Origin: Daphnia carinata
Taxonomy: Eukaryota; Arthropoda; Branchiopoda; Diplostraca; Daphniidae
Reading direction: 5' to 3'
DNA: 64,000 bases
Assembly (NCBI RefSeq): GCF_022539665.2
Contig: NC_081339.1
Location: 8,243,367 to 8,307,366, forward strand
The notes under the pieces: model-generated
Databases searched by the model: none
What the model was told of the DNA's origin: nothing
Seen by the model: only the letters and a program-made list of their open reading frames with translations
Shown here: positions 58,422-64,000 of the stretch, in pieces
Numbering within the stretch: the first letter of the stretch is position 1
Layout of the letters: each line of letters starts with the position of its first letter
Made by a program: the position numbers and the translations under genes

Positions 58422-58673
58422 ACTACATGTGTTCTGAAGCTAACAATTCCAAATCCTGGAAAAGTGATCAAAATTGATGGGGAACACATTCTTACAATCT
58501 AAAAGTATCCTGGATTAGAGCGGAATCCAAGAATCGAATACAAATTCCAAATTTACTAGATATTAAAAGTATATCAAGTAGATCTAGCTATTCGTCATAT
58601 ATTAAACAGAATTATCTTTGTCGAATTTACTTCTTTAGAATGTTACATAATACAAGATTAGCTTTAATCTAAT

Positions 58674-58746
58674 AGGTCCTAACGAGACTCGAACTCGTGA
58701 TCTCCTGCTTACTAGGCAGGCGCTTTGCCATCTAAGCCATAGGACC
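58674..58746 (-). tRNA. tRNA-Thr (AGT), copy 19
   Basis: Intact; GGTCCT type, AATA flank. Starts the second T-C-C-G-G series, eight units after copy 11. Confidence 0.95.
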
Positions 58747-58998
58747 ACTACATGTGTTCTGAAGCTAACAATTCCAAATCCTGGAAAAGTGATCAAAATT
58801 GATGGGGAACACATTCTTACAATCTAAAAGTATCCTGGATTAGAGCGGAATCCAAGAATCGAATACAAATTCCAAATTTACTAGATATTAAAAGTATATC
58901 AAGTAGATCTAGCTATTCGTCATATATTAAACAGAATTATCTTTGTCGAATTTACTTCTTTAGAATGTTACATAATACAAGATTAGCTTTAATCTAAT

Positions 58999-59071
58999 AG
59001 GTCCCAACGAGACTCGAACTCGTGATCTCCTGCTTACTAGGCAGGCGCTTTGCCATCTAAGCCATAGGACC
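58999..59071 (-). tRNA. tRNA-Thr (AGT), copy 20
   Basis: Intact; GGTCCC type. Confidence 0.95.
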
Positions 59072-59323
59072 ACTACATGTGTTCTGAAGCTAACAATTCC
59101 AAATCCTGGAAAAGTGATCAAAATTGATGGGGAACACATTCTTACAATCTAAAAGTATCCTGGATTAGAGCGGAATCCAAGAATCGAATACAAATTCCAA
59201 ATTTACTAGATATTAAAAGTATATCAAGTAGATCTAGCTATTCGTCATACATTAAACAGAATTATCTTTGTCGAATTTACTTCTTTAGAATGTTACATAA
59301 TACAAGATTAGCTTTAATCTAAT

Positions 59324-59396
59324 AGGTCCCAACGAGACTCGAACTCGTGATCTCCTGCTTACTAGGCAGGCGCTTTGCCATCTAAGCCATAGGACC
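59324..59396 (-). tRNA. tRNA-Thr (AGT), copy 21
   Basis: Intact; GGTCCC type; spacer to its left carries the CATACATT variant. Confidence 0.95.
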
Positions 59397-59648
59397 ACTA
59401 CATGTGTTCTGAAGCTAACAATTCCAAATCCTGGAAAAGTGATCAAAATTGATGGGGAACACATTCTTACAATCTAAAAGTATCCTGGATTAGAGCGGAA
59501 TCCAAGAATCGAATACAAATTCCAAATTTACTAGATATTAAAAGTATATCAAGTAGATCTAGCTATTCGTCATATATTAAACAGAATTATCTTTGTCGAA
59601 TTTACTTCTTTAGAATGTTACATAATACAAGATTAGCTTTAATCTGTG

Positions 59649-59721
59649 AGGTCCTAACGAGACTCGAACTCGTGATCTCCTGCTTACTAGGCAGGCGCTT
59701 TGCCATCTAAGCCATAGGACC
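59649..59721 (-). tRNA. tRNA-Thr (AGT), copy 22
   Basis: Intact; GGTCCT type, GTGA flank. Confidence 0.95.
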
Positions 59722-59973
59722 ACTACATGTGTTCTGAAGCTAACAATTCCAAATCCTGGAAAAGTGATCAAAATTGATGGGGAACACATTCTTACAATCT
59801 AAAAGTATCCTGGATTAGAGCGGAATCCAAGAATCGAATACAAATTCCAAATTTACTAGATATTAAAAGTATATCAAGTAGATCTAGCTATTCGTCATAT
59901 ATTAAACAGAATTATCTTTGTCGAATTTACTTCTTTAGAATGTTACATAATACAAGATTAGCTTTAATCTGTG

Positions 59974-60046
59974 AGGTCCTAACGAGACTCGAACTCGTGA
60001 TCTCCTGCTTACTAGGCAGGCGCTTTGCCATCTAAGCCATAGGACC
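59974..60046 (-). tRNA. tRNA-Thr (AGT), copy 23
   Basis: Intact; GGTCCT type, GTGA flank. Confidence 0.95.
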
Positions 60047-60298
60047 ACTACATGTGTTCTGAAGCTAACAATTCCAAATCCTGGAAAAGTGATCAAAATT
60101 GATGGGGAACACATTCTTACAATCTAAAAGTATCCTGGATTAGAGCGGAATCCAAGAATCGAATACAAATTCCAAATTTACTAGATATTAAAAGTATATC
60201 AAGTAGATCTAGCTATTCGTCATATATTAAACAGAATTATCTTTGTCGAATTTACTTCTTTAGAATGTTACATAATACAAGATTAGCTTTAATCTAAG

Positions 60299-60371
60299 AG
60301 GTCCTAACGAGACTCGAACTCGTGATCTCCTGCTTACTAGGCAGGCGCTTTGCCATCTAAGCCATAGGACC
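60299..60371 (-). tRNA. tRNA-Thr (AGT), copy 24
   Basis: Intact; GGTCCT type, AAGA flank. Confidence 0.95.
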
Positions 60372-60623
60372 ACTACATGTGTTCTGAAGCTAACAATTCC
60401 AAATCCTGGAAAAGTGATCAAAATTGATGGGGAACACATTCTTACAATCTAAAAGTATCCTGGATTAGAGCGGAATCCAAGAATCGAATACAAATTCCAA
60501 ATTTACTAGATATTAAAAGTATATCAAGTAGATCTAGCTATTCGTCATATATTAAACAGAATTATCTTTGTCGAATTTACTTCTTTAGAATGTTACATAA
60601 TACAAGATTAGCTTTAATCTGTG

Positions 60624-60696
60624 AGGTCCTAACGAGACTCGAACTCGTGATCTCCTGCTTACTAGGCAGGCGCTTTGCCATCTAAGCCATAGGACC
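60624..60696 (-). tRNA. tRNA-Thr (AGT), copy 25
   Basis: Intact; GGTCCT type, GTGA flank. Confidence 0.95.
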
Positions 60697-60948
60697 ACTA
60701 CATGTGTTCTGAAGCTAACAATTCCAAATCCTGGAAAAGTGATCAAAATTGATGGGGAACACATTCTTACAATCTAAAAGTATCCTGGATTAGAGCGGAA
60801 TCCAAGAATCGAATACAAATTCCAAATTTACTAGATATTAAAAGTATATCAAGTAGATCTAGCTATTCGTCATATATTAAACAGAATTATCTTTGTCGAA
60901 TTTACTTCTTTAGAATGTTACATAATACAAGATTAGCTTTAATCTAAG

Positions 60949-61021
60949 AGGTCCTAACGAGACTCGAACTCGTGATCTCCTGCTTACTAGGCAGGCGCTT
61001 TGCCATCTAAGCCATAGGACC
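60949..61021 (-). tRNA. tRNA-Thr (AGT), copy 26
   Basis: Intact; GGTCCT type, AAGA flank. Confidence 0.95.
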
Positions 61022-61273
61022 ACTACATGTGTTCTGAAGCTAACAATTCCAAATCCTGGAAAAGTGATCAAAATTGATGGGGAACACATTCTTACAATCT
61101 AAAAGTATCCTGGATTAGAGCGGAATCCAAGAATCGAATACAAATTCCAAATTTACTAGATATTAAAAGTATATCAAGTAGATCTAGCTATTCGTCATAT
61201 ATTAAACAGAATTATCTTTGTCGAATTTACTTCTTTAGAATGTTACATAATACAAGATTAGCTTTAATCTAAT

Positions 61274-61346
61274 AGGTCCTAACGAGACTCGAACTCGTGA
61301 TCTCCTGCTTACTAGGCAGGCGCTTTGCCATCTAAGCCATAGGACC
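61274..61346 (-). tRNA. tRNA-Thr (AGT), copy 27
   Basis: Intact; GGTCCT type, AATA flank. Confidence 0.95.
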
Positions 61347-61598
61347 ACTACATGTGTTCTGAAGCTAACAATTCCAAATCCTGGAAAAGTGATCAAAATT
61401 GATGGGGAACACATTCTTACAATCTAAAAGTATCCTGGATTAGAGCGGAATCCAAGAATCGAATACAAATTCCAAATTTACTAGATATTAAAAGTATATC
61501 AAGTAGATCTAGCTATTCGTCATATATTAAACAGAATTATCTTTGTCGAATTTACTTCTTTAGAATGTTACATAATACAAGATTAGCTTTAATCTAAT

Positions 61599-61671
61599 AG
61601 GTCCCAACGAGACTCGAACTCGTGATCTCCTGCTTACTAGGCAGGCGCTTTGCCATCTAAGCCATAGGACC
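61599..61671 (-). tRNA. tRNA-Thr (AGT), copy 28
   Basis: Intact; GGTCCC type. Confidence 0.95.
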
Positions 61672-61923
61672 ACTACATGTGTTCTGAAGCTAACAATTCC
61701 AAATCCTGGAAAAGTGATCAAAATTGATGGGGAACACATTCTTACAATCTAAAAGTATCCTGGATTAGAGCGGAATCCAAGAATCGAATACAAATTCCAA
61801 ATTTACTAGATATTAAAAGTATATCAAGTAGATCTAGCTATTCGTCATATATTAAACAGAATTATCTTTGTCGAATTTACTTCTTTAGAATGTTACATAA
61901 TACAAGATTAGCTTTAATCTAAG

Positions 61924-61996
61924 AGGTCCTAACGAGACTCGAACTCGTGATCTCCTGCTTACTAGGCAGGCGCTTTGCCATCTAAGCCATAGGACC
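61924..61996 (-). tRNA. tRNA-Thr (AGT), copy 29
   Basis: Intact; GGTCCT type, AAGA flank. Confidence 0.95.
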
Positions 61997-62248
61997 ACTA
62001 CATGTGTTCTGAAGCTAACAATTCCAAATCCTGGAAAAGTGATCAAAATTGATGGGGAACACATTCTTACAATCTAAAAGTATCCTGGATTAGAGCGGAA
62101 TCCAAGAATCGAATACAAATTCCAAATTTACTAGATATTAAAAGTATATCAAGTAGATCTAGCTATTCGTCATACATTAAACAGAATTATCTTTGTCGAA
62201 TTTACTTCTTTAGAATGTTACATAATACAAGATTAGCTTTAATCTAAT

Positions 62249-62321
62249 AGGTCCCAACGAGACTCGAACTCGTGATCTCCTGCTTACTAGGCAGGCGCTT
62301 TGCCATCTAAGCCATAGGACC
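62249..62321 (-). tRNA. tRNA-Thr (AGT), copy 30
   Basis: Intact; GGTCCC type; CATACATT spacer variant to its left. Confidence 0.95.
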
Positions 62322-62573
62322 ACTACATGTGTTCTGAAGCTAACAATTCCAAATCCTGGAAAAGTGATCAAAATTGATGGGGAACACATTCTTACAATCT
62401 AAAAGTATCCTGGATTAGAGCGGAATCCAAGAATCGAATACAAATTCCAAATTTACTAGATATTAAAAGTATATCAAGTAGATCTAGCTATTCGTCATAC
62501 ATTAAACAGAATTATCTTTGTCGAATTTACTTCTTTAGAATGTTACATAATACAAGATTAGCTTTAATCTGTG

Positions 62574-62646
62574 AGGTCCTAACGAGACTCGAACTCGTGA
62601 TCTCCTGCTTACTAGGCAGGCGCTTTGCCATCTAAGCCATAGGACC
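62574..62646 (-). tRNA. tRNA-Thr (AGT), copy 31
   Basis: Intact; GGTCCT type, GTGA flank. Confidence 0.95.
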
Positions 62647-62898
62647 ACTACATGTGTTCTGAAGCTAACAATTCCAAATCCTGGAAAAGTGATCAAAATT
62701 GATGGGGAACACATTCTTACAATCTAAAAGTATCCTGGATTAGAGCGGAATCCAAGAATCGAATACAAATTCCAAATTTACTAGATATTAAAAGTATATC
62801 AAGTAGATCTAGCTATTCGTCATATATTAAACAGAATTATCTTTGTCGAATTTACTTCTTTAGAATGTTACATAATACAAGATTAGCTTTAATCTAAT

Positions 62899-62971
62899 AG
62901 GTCCCAACGAGACTCGAACTCGTGATCTCCTGCTTACTAGGCAGGCGCTTTGCCATCTAAGCCATAGGACC
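62899..62971 (-). tRNA. tRNA-Thr (AGT), copy 32
   Basis: Intact; GGTCCC type. Confidence 0.95.
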
Positions 62972-63223
62972 ACTACATGTGTTCTGAAGCTAACAATTCC
63001 AAATCCTGGAAAAGTGATCAAAATTGATGGGGAACACATTCTTACAATCTAAAAGTATCCTGGATTAGAGCGGAATCCAAGAATCGAATACAAATTCCAA
63101 ATTTACTAGATATTAAAAGTATATCAAGTAGATCTAGCTATTCGTCATACATTAAACAGAATTATCTTTGTCGAATTTACTTCTTTAGAATGTTACATAA
63201 TACAAGATTAGCTTTTAGCTGAT

Positions 63224-63295
63224 AGGTCCCAACCAGACTCGAACTCTGATCTTCTGCTTACTAGGCAGGCGCTTTGCCATCTAAGCCATAAGACC
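63224..63295 (-). pseudogene. mutated tRNA-Thr copy
   Basis: The anticodon loop is kept, but one base is lost between T arm and variable loop, one anticodon-stem pair and one T-stem pair are broken, and the acceptor stem has a change (AAGACC for AGGACC). The spacer next to it lost about 14 bp. Probably not functional. Confidence 0.8.
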
Positions 63296-63534
63296 TTCGG
63301 TTAACAATTCCAAATCCTGGAAAAGTGATCAAAATTGATGGGGAACACATTCTTACAATCTAAAAGTATCATGGATTAGAGCGGAATCCACGAATCAAAT
63401 TCAAATTCCAAATTTACCAGATATTATAAGTATATCAAGTAGATCTAGCTATTCGTCATACATTAAACAGAATTATCTTTGTCGAATTTACTTCTTTAGA
63501 ATGTTACACAATACAAGATTAACTTTAATCTAAT

Positions 63535-63607
63535 AGGTCCCAACGAGACTCGAACTCGTGATCTCCTGCTTACTAGGCAGGCGCTTTGCCATCTAAGCCA
63601 TAGGACC
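63535..63607 (-). tRNA. tRNA-Thr (AGT), last copy
   Basis: Intact; GGTCCC type. Its spacer carries the edge-type variants and the altered trailer hairpin (AACTTT), as in copy 3. Confidence 0.93.
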
Positions 63608-63740
63608 ACTTCATGTGTTCTCAAGCTAACAATTCCAAATCCTGGAAAAGTGATCAAAATTGATGGGGAACACATTCTTACAATCTAAAAGTATCATGGA
63701 TTAGAGCGGAAGCCATGAATTAAATACAAATTCCAAATTT

Positions 63741-64000
63741 GCTTTTCATAGTATGTAACTAGCAGACCGGTTAGCTAAATAGCTACGTTAAGCCGGAAAC
63801 ATTAGCCAAAAGAAAAAGCCTGGATTACAGTATAAGTATACAGCTATAAATTGCGGAAGCAAATACCTCTTTACGCCCTTCTTTTCTTCATTGAGTCTGG
63901 CATCCTATAAGAATGAGCATAAGAGAGATGTCCGAAATATTTTAACAGCTAAGTGCATGCTATGTCTTTTTGTTAAGGAAATTCTCAGGGCAGGGTAATT
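63741..64000. other. sequence beyond the array
   Basis: Unit similarity ends near 63740. The remaining 260 bp show no gene. Confidence 0.4.

Larger units (their letters stand above)
47998..63740 (-). repeat. tandem array of a 325-bp unit with one tRNA-Thr(AGT) gene each
   Basis: Head-to-tail units with an exact 325-bp period: eight tRNA genes from 48291 to 50637, then 24 from 55425 to 62971, then a mutated copy and one more intact copy. A mobile element splits the array at 50876-55357. Each tRNA has a perfect 7-bp acceptor stem, a D arm with box A TGGCTTAGATGG, an anticodon arm CCTGC-CTAGTAA-GCAGG (anticodon AGT, threonine) and a T arm with box B GTTCGAGTC. The spacer carries two conserved small hairpins, AGATTA-GCTT-TAATCT just 3' of the tRNA and TGGATT-AGAGCGG-AATCCA. 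No TTTT follows the tRNA until about 106 bp downstream. Inner units are nearly identical; edge units differ at shared positions. The first 290 bp (47998-48289) are a diverged, partly deleted unit. Confidence 0.95.

Noticed and set aside
48290-63607. Regular repeats with spacers, CRISPR-like at first sight
   Set aside because: The 325-bp period, the tRNA cloverleaf in each unit and near-identical spacers rule out a CRISPR array; the DNA is eukaryotic.

Overview
The window looks like nuclear DNA of a small-genome arthropod, most likely a branchiopod crustacean such as Daphnia. This is an inference from gene content and structure. The genes have many short introns (often 60-80 bp) with clear GT..AG borders. 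Recognisable products are animal ones (SAC3D1, ADAT2, MRPL19, RPL12, an annexin, RAD50, a BTB protein, a nicotinic acetylcholine receptor alpha subunit). A DIRS-type YR retrotransposon is present. No sequence search could be run, so all names rest on motifs and on exons that rebuild whole reading frames.

Layout. 0.7-1.5 kb: a small secreted protein on the minus strand. 2.6-4.4 kb: SAC3D1 followed by ADAT2; the SAC3D1 stop lies 41 bp inside the ADAT2 coding region, in another frame. 4.9-6.4 kb: a membrane-anchored protein made of four internal repeats, followed by a degenerate tandem repeat. 8.0-9.2 kb: MRPL19. 9.5-10.5 kb: RPL12 on the minus strand, with a structured intron in its 3' UTR. 13.0-17.1 kb: three tandem secreted-protein genes, each with its own TATA box, sharing a C-terminal layout with the gene at 0.9 kb. 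17.3-18.1 and 22.2-22.9 kb: two copies of a composite repeat. 19.1-20.9 kb: an annexin with a signal peptide. 23.6-24.5 kb: a secreted protein of unknown role. 25.0-30.5 kb: RAD50. 30.9 kb: tRNA-Trp. 31.3-33.1 kb: a BTB protein. 33.7-39.4 kb: the receptor subunit in 16 coding exons. 39.4-47 kb: no gene I can support.

The most striking part is 48.0-63.7 kb. A 325-bp unit repeats head to tail, and each unit carries one tRNA-Thr(AGT) gene on the minus strand. I count 33 intact genes, one mutated copy and one truncated copy. Inner units are almost identical and edge units are diverged, as expected if unequal exchange homogenises the array. A structurally complete 4.5-kb DIRS-like element (inverted terminal repeats, internal complementary region, Gag, RT/RNase H and tyrosine recombinase) sits inside the array, and its RT frame carries one stop codon.

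Links between genes. ADAT2 is the catalytic half of the enzyme that turns A34 into inosine in tRNAs such as Thr(AGU), so this window holds both the editor and a large bank of its substrate genes. The rest is ordinary mixed euchromatin: housekeeping genes, a neuronal receptor and a lineage-specific secreted family.
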